From positions 1 through 51,934 of the forward strand of contig JAJFVE010000005.1 in assembly GCA_021371965.1 (NCBI GenBank): a stretch of 51,934 bases of DNA. Reading direction: 5' to 3'. The notes under the pieces were generated by a model. That model saw nothing but the letters and a program-made list of their open reading frames with translations. It did not search any database and was not told the origin of the DNA. A program made the position numbers and the translations under genes. This DNA comes from Planctomycetaceae bacterium (GTDB lineage: Bacteria; Planctomycetota; Phycisphaerae; SM23-33). Shown here piece after piece: positions 25,832-34,836 of this stretch (its first letter is position 1; each line of letters begins with the position of its first letter).

Positions 25832-25905
25832 TACGCCCGAGAGGATTCGAACCTCTGGCCTTCTGCTCCGGAGGCAGACGCTCTATCCAGCTGAGCTACG
25901 GGCGC
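25832..25905 (-). tRNA. tRNA-Arg (anticodon CCG)
   Basis: Minus-strand cloverleaf: acceptor GCGCCCG / CGGGCGT (G1-U72 wobble), D arm TAGCTCAGCTGGATAGAGC, anticodon stem TCTGC-CTCCGGA-GCAGA giving CCG for codon CGG, variable loop AGGCC, T arm CAGAGG-TTCGAAT-CCTCT. The CCA end is not encoded. It is immediately followed on the same strand by the radical SAM gene. Confidence 0.95.
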
Positions 25906-25908
25906 GAC

Positions 25909-25954
25909 TTCAATTTCCAATTTCCAATTTCCAATTGGCAATTGCCAATTGAAG
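25909..25954. repeat. AATTTCC tandem repeat with perfect 18-bp palindrome, in the tRNA-Arg leader
   Basis: Direct units CAATTTC repeated three times, then the perfect palindrome AATTGGCAATTGCCAATT (25933-25950). It lies between the candidate promoter and the 5' end of tRNA-Arg, so it would be transcribed in the pre-tRNA leader. Confidence 0.75.
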
Positions 25955-25967
25955 AACCGGATAAACC

Positions 25968-25996
25968 ATTCTTGCACCGATTGCGGTCAAAGTCAA
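25968..25996 (-). promoter_or_regulatory. Candidate promoter of tRNA-Arg
   Basis: Minus strand: -35 TTGACT (25996-25991), 17-bp spacer, -10 AAGAAT (25973-25968). This gives a ~55-nt leader containing the AATTTCC repeat before the mature tRNA. Confidence 0.4.
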
Positions 25997-26024
25997 TGTT
26001 CCGATCCGCTCACTGCAAAACCGC

Positions 26025-26040
26025 GCGGGGCAAGCCCCGC
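26025..26040. terminator. Short GC hairpin downstream of the MDR oxidoreductase gene
   Basis: GCGGGGC AA GCCCCGC is a perfect 7-bp stem with a 2-nt loop, ~78 bp past the end of the minus-strand oxidoreductase gene. No T run, so weak as an intrinsic terminator. Confidence 0.35.
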
Positions 26041-26117
26041 CGCTAATCGGTTCCATCCATCAAATCATCCACCATGCCATTCTTCTCTGCGGCCTTTGCG
26101 ATCTCTGCGGTGAATCC

Positions 26118-27143
26118 TTACGAGACCGTCAGGACGATCTTGCCGAACTGCTGGCCAGCCTCCATACGCTCGGTGGCCTGGTGGATCTGCTCAAGCGGCC
26201 ACGTTGAATCGATCACCGGAGCCATCTTGCGGATCGACATCATGCGCAGCAGTTCGTCGAACTCTTCCTGGCTGCCAAGCGTGGCGCCGAGCACCGAGAG
26301 CTGTTTCCAGTACAACGCCGAGACGTCGGCCGTCGCCTCCGCCCCGCCGGTGACGCCGCAGTGCACGATGCGTCCGCCGCGGCGGGCGGCCTTGAAGTTG
26401 ATCGGCCACGTGGCCGCTCCGACCGAATCGATCACCACGTCCACGCCGCGCCCGTCCGTAGCGGCCAACACCGCGTCGGCCACGTCGGCGGCCGTGCGAT
26501 AGTTGATGCCCACCGCGGCACTCATCTCCCTCGCGCGGGCGAGCTTCTCGTCGCTGCTGGAGGTGACGATCGCCAGCCCGCCGGCGGCCGTGACCAACTG
26601 CAGCGCCGCCAGCGCCACGCCGCCGCCGATGCCGTGTATCAGCACGCTCTCGCCGGCGATCAGGTGCGCCCGCGAGAAGACCATCCGCCAGGCGGTGAGA
26701 TGGTCGACACAGATCGCCGCGGCCGCCGCGAAATCCAAATGCGCCGGCTTGGGGTGCAGGCAGTAGTCCGGCACGGCGACGTACTGGGCGAACGCCCCTC
26801 GCCGCGCGACGCCGATGAGGGCCTCGGTCATCCGCCGCCCGTGCGACAGCGGGGCGTCGGCCACCAGGCGGTCCAGCCCCGCGTGCATGACGACCTCCTG
26901 CCCGATCTCAAGTCCGCGTGCGCCCGGGCCGAGCTCGGCCACCACGCCGGCGGCGTCGCTGCCCAACACCCACGGCAGCGGCACGTCCTTGCGGGCGCCG
27001 CGGCGCACCCAGATGTCCAGATGGTTCAGCGCCGCCGCCCGCACCTCCAGCAGCGCCTCGCCGGGCCCCGGCCGCGGCCGCTCGATCTCGCGCACCGCGA
27101 TCGCATCGACCTCGCCAAATCGCTCCAGCACTGCCGCTTTCAT
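26118..27143 (-). CDS. Medium-chain dehydrogenase/reductase (quinone oxidoreductase / zinc-type alcohol dehydrogenase family)
   Basis: NAD(P)-dependent oxidoreductase, 341 residues. GroES-like catalytic domain: LLEVRAAALNHLDIWVRRG and LPWVLGSDAAGVVAELGPGA. The glycine-rich nucleotide site is ESVLIHGIGGGVALAALQL (~164-182), with AIVTSSSDEKLARA after beta-2 suggesting NADPH. The classical structural-zinc four-Cys lobe of horse-liver-type ADH is absent, so a quinone oxidoreductase or crotonyl-type reductase is more likely than a true alcohol dehydrogenase. AGGAG six to seven bases before ATG 27143. It diverges from ispG across a repeat-filled gap. Substrate unknown. Confidence 0.85.
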   Translation of the reverse strand: MKAAVLERFGEVDAIAVREIERPRPGPGEALLEVRAAALNHLDIWVRRGARKDVPLPWVLGSDAAGVVAELGPGARGLEIGQEVVMHAGLDRLVADAPLSHGRRMTEALIGVARRGAFAQYVAVPDYCLHPKPAHLDFAAAAAICVDHLTAWRMVFSRAHLIAGESVLIHGIGGGVALAALQLVTAAGGLAIVTSSSDEKLARAREMSAAVGINYRTAADVADAVLAATDGRGVDVVIDSVGAATWPINFKAARRGGRIVHCGVTGGAEATADVSALYWKQLSVLGATLGSQEEFDELLRMMSIRKMAPVIDSTWPLEQIHQATERMEAGQQFGKIVLTVS

Positions 27144-27189
27144 GGCTGGCTCCTTTTGGTCAATCGTAGCAGGGGAAGAAACGTGTTAC

Positions 27190-27319
27190 GTCCACGAATG
27201 TCACGAATTGCACGAATGTAGAAACAAAGAGCAGACGCTTCTTAATCCTCTTAATCCCCTTCAATCCAATAATCCCGCTCTCCCCGTCCCCATTCGTGGC
27301 ATTGGTGACATTCGTGGAC
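27190..27319. repeat. Composite repeat with perfect 15-bp terminal inverted repeats
   Basis: Ends GTCCACGAATGTCAC (27190-27204) and GTGACATTCGTGGAC (27305-27319) are perfect inverse copies. Inside lies the AATCCTCTTAATCC block (about 27241-27290) that also occurs inverted at 3719-3779. The whole 130-bp unit sits in the divergent gap and is MITE-sized, but I see no target duplication. A fragment of its end (GTGACATTCGT) also occurs at 43704. Confidence 0.75.
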
Positions 27320-27354
27320 TAGTTTTTTCCCCGAGCGCCGCCCATAATAAACGC

Positions 27355-28458
<1,104 letters not shown>

Positions 28459-28468
28459 AGCCCCAAAC

Positions 28469-28635
28469 TTTCAGCTATCAGCTCTCAGCCATCAGTAACA
28501 GCGGCCGCAGCCAATCCCTCCCGTTCTTGCTGATAACTGAAGGCTGAGAGCGAGAGAGCTGGCATCCATCAGTTACCGGGGCCGCCGTCATCCCCGCCCG
28601 TTCTTGCTGAAAGCTGAAAGCTGAGAGCCGACAGC
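28469..28635. repeat. AGCTGAAAGCTGAGAGC repeat block
   Basis: Two direct copies of a ~58-bp unit (CAGTAACAGCGGCCG... and CAGTTACCGGGGCCG..., each ending CCCGTTCTTGCTGA then CTGA-rich words) plus an inverted arm TTTCAGCTATCAGCTCTCAG at the left. Any pair can fold. It fills the gap between ispG and the initiator tRNA promoter. Confidence 0.7.
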
Positions 28636-28660
28636 TTCCCCCACAAATATTTCGAGGCCG

Positions 28661-28689
28661 TTGACTTCGCGCGCACGCCCGTTTACGAT
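28661..28689 (+). promoter_or_regulatory. Promoter of the initiator tRNA gene
   Basis: TTGACT (28661-28666), exactly 17 bp, TACGAT (28684-28689); the tRNA begins 12 bp further on. A near-consensus sigma-70 promoter with the spacing expected for a strongly expressed tRNA. Confidence 0.75.
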
Positions 28690-28700
28690 TAAGACATGAT

Positions 28701-30488
<1,788 letters not shown>

Positions 30489-30498
30489 CTCGCACCCC

Positions 30499-30918
30499 CT
30501 AACGATTCTTCCTGTACGTTCCTTGATTGTCGATGAACTCGATAAGCCCTCTGTCTCTCAGCTTCTCAAGCGTACCCCGAATTGACGCTCGCAGCTCTTT
30601 CACGTGTGGGCGAAGCTTTGCCAACGATGTCTCCCTCGCATAGACATCTCGGAGAGTGAAACTCTTCGTCGGCATCGGCTCGATAACCAACTCCCAAACC
30701 TCTTTTTGAAAGCCTCGTAGATCATGCGGCTCTGCCACTTTCGTAGGCACATCGCTCCTGGAGTCATCTTGACGTTCTGTCCCGATAGTCATCTTCGCGC
30801 CCTTTCGTGCCTCGTAGCTATCCAATAGTTTGATGATCACGCTCTCGGCCGTGTCAACCAATGGCTCAGAGTGCCGCTGCAGCCTCTCAAATGTCTCCGC
30901 CGATACCTCGATCTTCAT
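30499..30918 (-). CDS. Small regulator: ribbon-helix-helix-like N-terminus plus DpnI/DRP-like winged helix
   Basis: 139 residues. Residues 1-35 (MKIEVSAETFERLQRHSEPL, VDTAESVIIKLLDSYE) have the strand-helix-helix pattern of SeqA-N/RHH dimerisation modules. After a polar linker, residues ~88-139 (SFTLRDVYARETSLAKL, RASIRGTLEKLRDRGLIEFI, then NQGTYR) closely resemble the C-terminal winged helix of DpnI and Dam-replacing proteins, which contacts adenine-methylated GATC. No nuclease domain is present between them. AGGAG eight bases before ATG 30918. An array of TACTCT words lies directly upstream, a candidate operator for it. Probable role: control of the recombinase operon, possibly sensitive to DNA methylation. 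Domain assignments are by eye. Confidence 0.65.
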   Translation of the reverse strand: MKIEVSAETFERLQRHSEPLVDTAESVIIKLLDSYEARKGAKMTIGTERQDDSRSDVPTKVAEPHDLRGFQKEVWELVIEPMPTKSFTLRDVYARETSLAKLRPHVKELRASIRGTLEKLRDRGLIEFIDNQGTYRKNR

Positions 30919-30930
30919 ATCACCACTCCT

Positions 30931-30972
30931 TACTCTAGAACACCGTATATTCTACTCTATGCTCTGAGAGTA
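30931..30972 (-). promoter_or_regulatory. Candidate operator (TACTCT array) upstream of the element regulator
   Basis: TACTCT at 30931 and 30953, exactly 22 bp apart (two helical turns), and AGAGTA inverted at 30967, with the palindrome CTCTGAGAG at 30962. AT-rich words between them (GTATATTCTAC) could hold the promoter. Repeated short half-sites on one helix face are typical for RHH repressors. Confidence 0.5.
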
Positions 30973-31021
30973 AATCAAGAATATTCCCTCATATTTCTTT
31001 TCACGCTGTCTCCGCTCCAGA

Positions 31022-32230
31022 TCACGCACCTCGATAGAACTCTGCAGCACCTGGACGACTGGCAACAGCCTTGCGGTATTTTTCTCCGCCGCGCCTGTAC
31101 TTCGCGTCCTTCAATCGCACCTTCTCCATCAGCAATTCGTCGGTCAATCCCGCCACCCGTGCAAGACGCAGCGCGTCTTGAATACATCCGTCCAGGCTCA
31201 GCGCCCCGTCCTTCTCGTAAGGGTTCTCTCCACGAATCACTGCCGCGATGCTGCCGGTCAGCCCCACCCATTGCTGCAGCAGCGCCCTGAGATTGGCTTT
31301 CACGGCCTTGGCACGTACTTGGGGCCAGGCTCCCTGAGCGCCTTTGTATCCGTTCTGCACCACCTCCCACCAATCCAACAGATTCCGCTGCGTGTGATGC
31401 GCACCAGGATTGTCTTTTACCGTCAGCCAATTCTGGCAGCAGTACGCCCAGATGTTCGGCTCGTACCGCCACAGATCATCCACGACATCGACGCCCAGTT
31501 CCTTGAGCGCTTCGCGGCGAAGCTGGTACTCCACGCGCACGATCTTGTATCCCTCCGGCACGGCCTCGACGCCCCAGATCGGATACATCCACTCCTTGAA
31601 AGACTTTTCCGCAATCTCCTTGGGCTTGTTGTAAAGACGCCCGACGATGGCACCCTTGCCCAGCGAGAAGCCCGAGAACTCCCGGCGGCTGTAGCGAGGC
31701 TCAATATCCGAGGCCCGGCTGACCAGGCAACCCCGAAGGTCTTCCCGCCAGGACGTCTCCGGCAGCAGCACATCCGCGCAGAGGTCCGCCCGACTGACTT
31801 TCACCAGCCCCACCGACGCTCCGTGCCGTTTGAGAATCCCCACGATCCGCTCCACCGAACGCCGAGCCCCCAGTCTCCACAATGTTTCGGACCGCACCTC
31901 GATCTTTACGTTGGGGCGCGATATGACGTTGGCCCAAGTCCCGACGCACAGCGTGTACTCCGCACTTTCCAGCCGATATGCCCAGGCCCCCGCGCCGCTC
32001 GTCTGCATATTGCAGCTAACCGCGTCCTCTGGTGTTTGCCCCTCCAGGCTAACGGGAACCTCTCGCCCAGTCAGTTGAGCTTGGCCCTTGAGTTGGTGCA
32101 GCTTCTCCAGGAAGTCCTCTTTCACCCATTGGAGGTATACCGTCAGCACCAGCGAATCGATCCCCGATGCCAGGACCCTTGCTGCCTCTCCATCCTCTAG
32201 TCTCACCTTTGCAGGGGGGCTGTTAGTCAT
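31022..32230 (-). CDS. Rep_trans-like replication initiator / MobT-type relaxase
   Basis: 402 residues. The core ASVGLVKVSRADLCADVLLP, then YSRREFSGFSLGKGAIVGRL, YNKPKEIAEKS and IVRVEYQLRREALKELGVD follows the order seen in the replication initiation factor family (Rep_trans, PF02486; Tn916 Orf20/MobT, staphylococcal plasmid RepC types): an acidic 'RxDLaxD' strand, a '(G)R(L/I)YxKxxE' strand and an 'RxExxxR' strand. These proteins nick the origin and start rolling-circle replication or mobilisation. The N-terminal region (DSLVLTVYLQW) also fits. The start overlaps the end of the short upstream frame by 8 bp, with a G-rich AGGGGGG just before ATG 32230. Assignment is by motif order and is good but not certain. 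Confidence 0.7.
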   Translation of the reverse strand: MTNSPPAKVRLEDGEAARVLASGIDSLVLTVYLQWVKEDFLEKLHQLKGQAQLTGREVPVSLEGQTPEDAVSCNMQTSGAGAWAYRLESAEYTLCVGTWANVISRPNVKIEVRSETLWRLGARRSVERIVGILKRHGASVGLVKVSRADLCADVLLPETSWREDLRGCLVSRASDIEPRYSRREFSGFSLGKGAIVGRLYNKPKEIAEKSFKEWMYPIWGVEAVPEGYKIVRVEYQLRREALKELGVDVVDDLWRYEPNIWAYCCQNWLTVKDNPGAHHTQRNLLDWWEVVQNGYKGAQGAWPQVRAKAVKANLRALLQQWVGLTGSIAAVIRGENPYEKDGALSLDGCIQDALRLARVAGLTDELLMEKVRLKDAKYRRGGEKYRKAVASRPGAAEFYRGA

Positions 32231-32441
32231 AAGCCCCCCTTTGGACCACCCGCCGCGCGATCAGCGACGCCAGGATCCGCCGCAAGCGGTCCGCATCCCC
32301 AGCCTTATCCATCCGTGGCACGACAATACGCCCCAGGACAGGCTCGGGATCAGCAGCGGCCGCGACGCGCGCGGACCCGGCCCCATGGGGCCGGATCCCG
32401 CCCGCCGTCTCGCCGCCACGAATTGACTTCTTTGGAACCAT
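32223..32441 (-). CDS. Short frame coupled to the Rep_trans-like gene
   Basis: 72 residues, basic, MVPKKSIRGGETAGGIRPHG... then LRRILASLIARRVVQRGAYD. It ends inside the first codons of the Rep-like gene (TATGACTAA), an arrangement typical of translational coupling. No recognised family; predicted helix near the C-terminus. Its high Arg/Ala content is also what chance frames in GC-rich DNA look like, so it is reported with reserve. Confidence 0.4.
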   Translation of the reverse strand: MVPKKSIRGGETAGGIRPHGAGSARVAAAADPEPVLGRIVVPRMDKAGDADRLRRILASLIARRVVQRGAYD

Positions 32442-32508
32442 GCAGCCAACTCTACGGCTGCACAGTCAAGAGCGCCGGGACACCCGGCGAGGCAATCTAT
32501 GTCCCGCC

Positions 32509-33663
32509 TCAGGAAAGACCCGCCGACTCGAAGAGGAAATCCCACAAAGGCCGATTCCGCTGCAGAGCTTTCTTCAGCGCCTCATTATCCCCAGGCAGAT
32601 CGTTATCGCAGGCCAGGCTGTTCCTCTTAACATCCTTCTGGTACGCGTCAAAGAGCTCCCGGATATCCCGCCCACTGAGTCGCTTTGCCAGTGGGATCAG
32701 TGCAGGCGGAACCGGCTGCCCCATCGATTCACACGCCCGCTCTACCCCATCTGCAAGCAGCTTCGACAAGTTCGATAGAAGCGCGGCCATCAGAACCTTC
32801 ACTTGAGACAAACCCAATAGCTTGACCGGTTCCCCGGCAAGCGCCCCAGCCAGCCGATCAAAATACGCGTTGCGATTCATGCTGGCCGTGGACCACTCCC
32901 GCGCAATCTTTGGATCATGTATTGCCCGCTTGTCCAGCCGCAGAATCTTCTCTAGCGCGTCAGGGTCACCCTGGCGGGCCTTCCGCATCAGTCGAGGCGG
33001 ATACTGCCCGTACTCAAAGAAGCATGGCCCCCAAACAAGCAAAAAGAACAGTACCTCCGGCTGGCGCAAAGCTTCCTTCATCTCCTTGTCGTCTTCCGGT
33101 CCAATCTTGTCATCATCCGACATCAGCCCTTCCCAGGCCTCTCTCGCCGCCTCCGCCCCCTCCATGACTTCCTTTGGGTGCTCTTTCAGAATCCGCGTCA
33201 CCTCATGCACCTCTGCCCCCGTAATCCTTCCAGACCGCCGCAGACCCACTTGCATCAACTCCACGACGTCGGACACTGTAGCCTCCGCCTCACCGCCTTC
33301 GATGACCTCTCGCCCTCCCAGAAACTGATCTAACACCACCCGCTGCAGCCGCCGATGCCCACGGTACAGCTTGACCCATGCCTCCGGATCAACAGGCCAC
33401 TTCAGCGCGGGATATCGCCCTCCCTCTCTCGCTGCATCCACCAATTCAGACATCGCCTCTGCGCATCCCACCACCGTGACCCCGATGGACGCAATGATCA
33501 CCGGCTTTCCCCGACACCAAGATTGCACGTGACGCCCGACCATGTCCCGCATGATAAGGAAGCGATCCGGATTCGGCCAGCCCGAGTCCTGCTCATGCCA
33601 CCGCCCGCAATGGGACCCGCCGCCGCGAGTCGCCCCCCCTATGTCGGGCCATTGGAGCGGCAT
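32509..33663 (-). CDS. Unknown 384-residue protein of the integrated element
   Basis: Not recognised. Mostly alpha-helical by composition, with charged helices (EVTRILKEHPKEVMEGAEAA, DDDKIGPEDDKEMKEAL) in the middle and a C-terminal domain (LAKRLSGRDIRELFDAY). One moderately hydrophobic stretch (EVLFFLLVWGPCFFEYG) is too broken for a clear membrane span. First methionine ATG 33663 is used; in-frame ATGs at 33552 and 33543 are alternatives, and none has a ribosome-binding site. The N-terminal ~37 residues (GRWHEQDSGWPNPDRF) are unusually rich in Trp, Gly and His. It lies upstream of the Rep-like gene in the same direction and its start is inside a large inverted repeat. A replication or host-control accessory is plausible from position only. 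Confidence 0.7.
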   Translation of the reverse strand: MPLQWPDIGGATRGGGSHCGRWHEQDSGWPNPDRFLIMRDMVGRHVQSWCRGKPVIIASIGVTVVGCAEAMSELVDAAREGGRYPALKWPVDPEAWVKLYRGHRRLQRVVLDQFLGGREVIEGGEAEATVSDVVELMQVGLRRSGRITGAEVHEVTRILKEHPKEVMEGAEAAREAWEGLMSDDDKIGPEDDKEMKEALRQPEVLFFLLVWGPCFFEYGQYPPRLMRKARQGDPDALEKILRLDKRAIHDPKIAREWSTASMNRNAYFDRLAGALAGEPVKLLGLSQVKVLMAALLSNLSKLLADGVERACESMGQPVPPALIPLAKRLSGRDIRELFDAYQKDVKRNSLACDNDLPGDNEALKKALQRNRPLWDFLFESAGLS

Positions 33664-33742
33664 TTGCCGGGAAAGGTTATCAGCGCCGTTAGAGCCCTAC
33701 TGCCTGGTTGAGGTTATCCCGACTCGCGGCGGCCCCATTGCG
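33606..33742. repeat. Large inverted repeat near the element's distal end
   Basis: Arms CGCAATGGG-ACCC-GCCGCCGCGAGTCG (33606-33632) and CGACTCGCGGCGGC-CCCATTGCG (33720-33742): 23 matching bases apart from a 4-nt insertion, separated by 87 bp containing the start of the 384-residue gene. Could be a replication origin/nick region, a recombination site or a transcriptional control. Confidence 0.7.
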
Positions 33743-33872
33743 TGCTGGCACAATTGCCCGATAAGGTTCACACGTTTACAATACCTCTATGGGACATATG
33801 CCAACTACTCTAGCGATTTACCGACACGCGACGCGACGTTGTCAGAGGAAGATGCGGAAAGGAGATCTGATC

Positions 33873-34151
33873 ATGAAGAGCGCATTGCTTATCCACCCCT
33901 CTTACGTTCTGGCGCTTTGGATCACTCTACTCTATGGAATCCTCACCTTGCAGGTTGGACATGGTAATGCCAAGGCTACAGTGGGAGCTATCGCACTACT
34001 CTCCACTATTCTTTGTGTCGCAATGCAATGGTTGATCCCGAAAAGGAAGACCCGACTCATTACCCTTGGAGTTGGGCTTTTGATTAGTGCTATAGCCATG
34101 ATGGCTAGCGCAGTAATGACTTGGAATACTGGGGCTATATTTAGTGTCTAG
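33873..34151 (+). CDS. Small three-helix membrane protein
   Basis: 92 residues, three hydrophobic segments: YVLALWITLLYGILTLQVG, AIALLSTILCVAMQWLIP and LITLGVGLLISAIAMMASAV, separated by short polar loops (HGNAKATVG, KRKTR). ATG 33873 has AGGAG eight bases upstream, which is much better than the longer frame's ATG 33789. GC is well below the window average, marking it as acquired DNA. No family recognised. It is the only plus-strand gene of the element and lies against the distal boundary, the usual place for cargo. Confidence 0.65.
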   Translation: MKSALLIHPSYVLALWITLLYGILTLQVGHGNAKATVGAIALLSTILCVAMQWLIPKRKTRLITLGVGLLISAIAMMASAVMTWNTGAIFSV

Positions 34152-34236
34152 CACTAACATATCGAAGACCATCCAACTGCGAATGGCCTAATCTACTCAG
34201 TATCTGAATCCTACCTGTCGCGGCTTCTTACTACCG

Positions 34237-34255
34237 TCGAAACCTGCCCCCGCTA
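34237..34255 (+). other. Candidate distal attachment site (degenerate tRNA 3' end)
   Basis: TCGAAACCTGCCCCCGCTA matches the last 19 bases of the initiator tRNA at 17 positions. The two differences lie in the T loop/T stem, so this is what the 3' end of a closely related initiator tRNA would look like. Confidence 0.65.
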
Positions 34256-34257
34256 TG

Positions 34258-34289
34258 AAAAAGGCCACGCCAACGGCGTGGCCTTTTTT
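34258..34289 (+). terminator. Strong intrinsic terminator directly after the distal attachment site
   Basis: Perfect 14-bp stem AAAAAGGCCACGCC / GGCGTGGCCTTTTT with a 3-nt loop and a T6 end; works in both directions. Two bases separate it from the tRNA-like repeat, the normal distance for a tRNA terminator. Confidence 0.9.
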
Positions 34290-34388
34290 ACAGAGCAGTG
34301 GAGAGTAGATCAGGAGAGCAGGAGAAGGGGAAGAACGCACAGCCCCAGCGGACCATTGCTTTCTGCACGGCCTCCACTGCGGTCTCCT

Positions 34389-34420
34389 GGCCCTGAGCGA
34401 GCAAAGCGAGTCGAAGGGCT
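34389..34420. repeat. GGCCCTGAGCGAG-type palindromic repeat
   Basis: GGCCCTGAGCGAGCAAAGCG followed by AGTCGAAGGGCT; ends pair (GCCCT / AGGGC). Flanking words AGGAGAGCAGGAG (~34313-34330) and CTGCTCTCCTGCTCTTCCCC (34427-34446) are inverted relative to each other, so the whole 34290-34446 stretch is a mosaic of inverted repeats. Confidence 0.55.
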
Positions 34421-34431
34421 GTTCTACTGCT

Positions 34432-34731
34432 CTCCTGCTCTTCCCCGGCCCATCCGAACCCCGCTGGGACGCCGACAACTTCAGCCAGGACCTGCGCGCC
34501 GCCAACACCGCCGCCAAGCTATCCTGGGGCTGCCTCGACTACCGCCATACCTTCGGCAGTCAGTTAGCCTCAAAGGGCGAGAGCCTCTACAAGATCAGCA
34601 CCTTGATGGGCAACAGCCCCGACATATGCCGCCACCACTATGCCTGTCTCATTCCTGAGACACTCATGGATAGCGTGGAATTCAGCCCCAGCTTTATCCC
34701 CAACAAAGATTCAACTCGAATCATAGGCTAG
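34432..34731 (+). pseudogene. Tyrosine integrase, C-terminal catalytic fragment only
   Basis: About 98 codons read RWDADNFSQDLRAANTAA, WGCLDYRHTFGSQLASKG, SLYKISTLMGNSPDICRRHY, then IPETLMDSVEF. This is the end of a phage-integrase-family catalytic domain: the box II arginine pair is in DYRHTFGSQLA, MGNS stands for LGHS, and HY carries the nucleophile tyrosine. The N-terminal core-binding domain, box I arginine and any start codon are missing; upstream is repeat sequence. It is therefore a 5'-deleted remnant, probably of an element older than or displaced by the neighbouring serine-recombinase element. Confidence 0.75.
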
Positions 34732-34836
34732 CCGAAAACAATAAACAGGACAATAAGTCCCCCATCAGTGGGTTGGCTAGTTCAGTAACTTGGGGCTGAG
34801 AGTTTACTCCCTTTACGTACAAGGACTGCTTTGTTT

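Noticed and set aside
28469..28635. Possible CRISPR array
   Set aside because: Only two direct units of ~58 bp with diverged spacer-like parts, strong internal inverted repeats and no cas gene; a dispersed repeat fits better.
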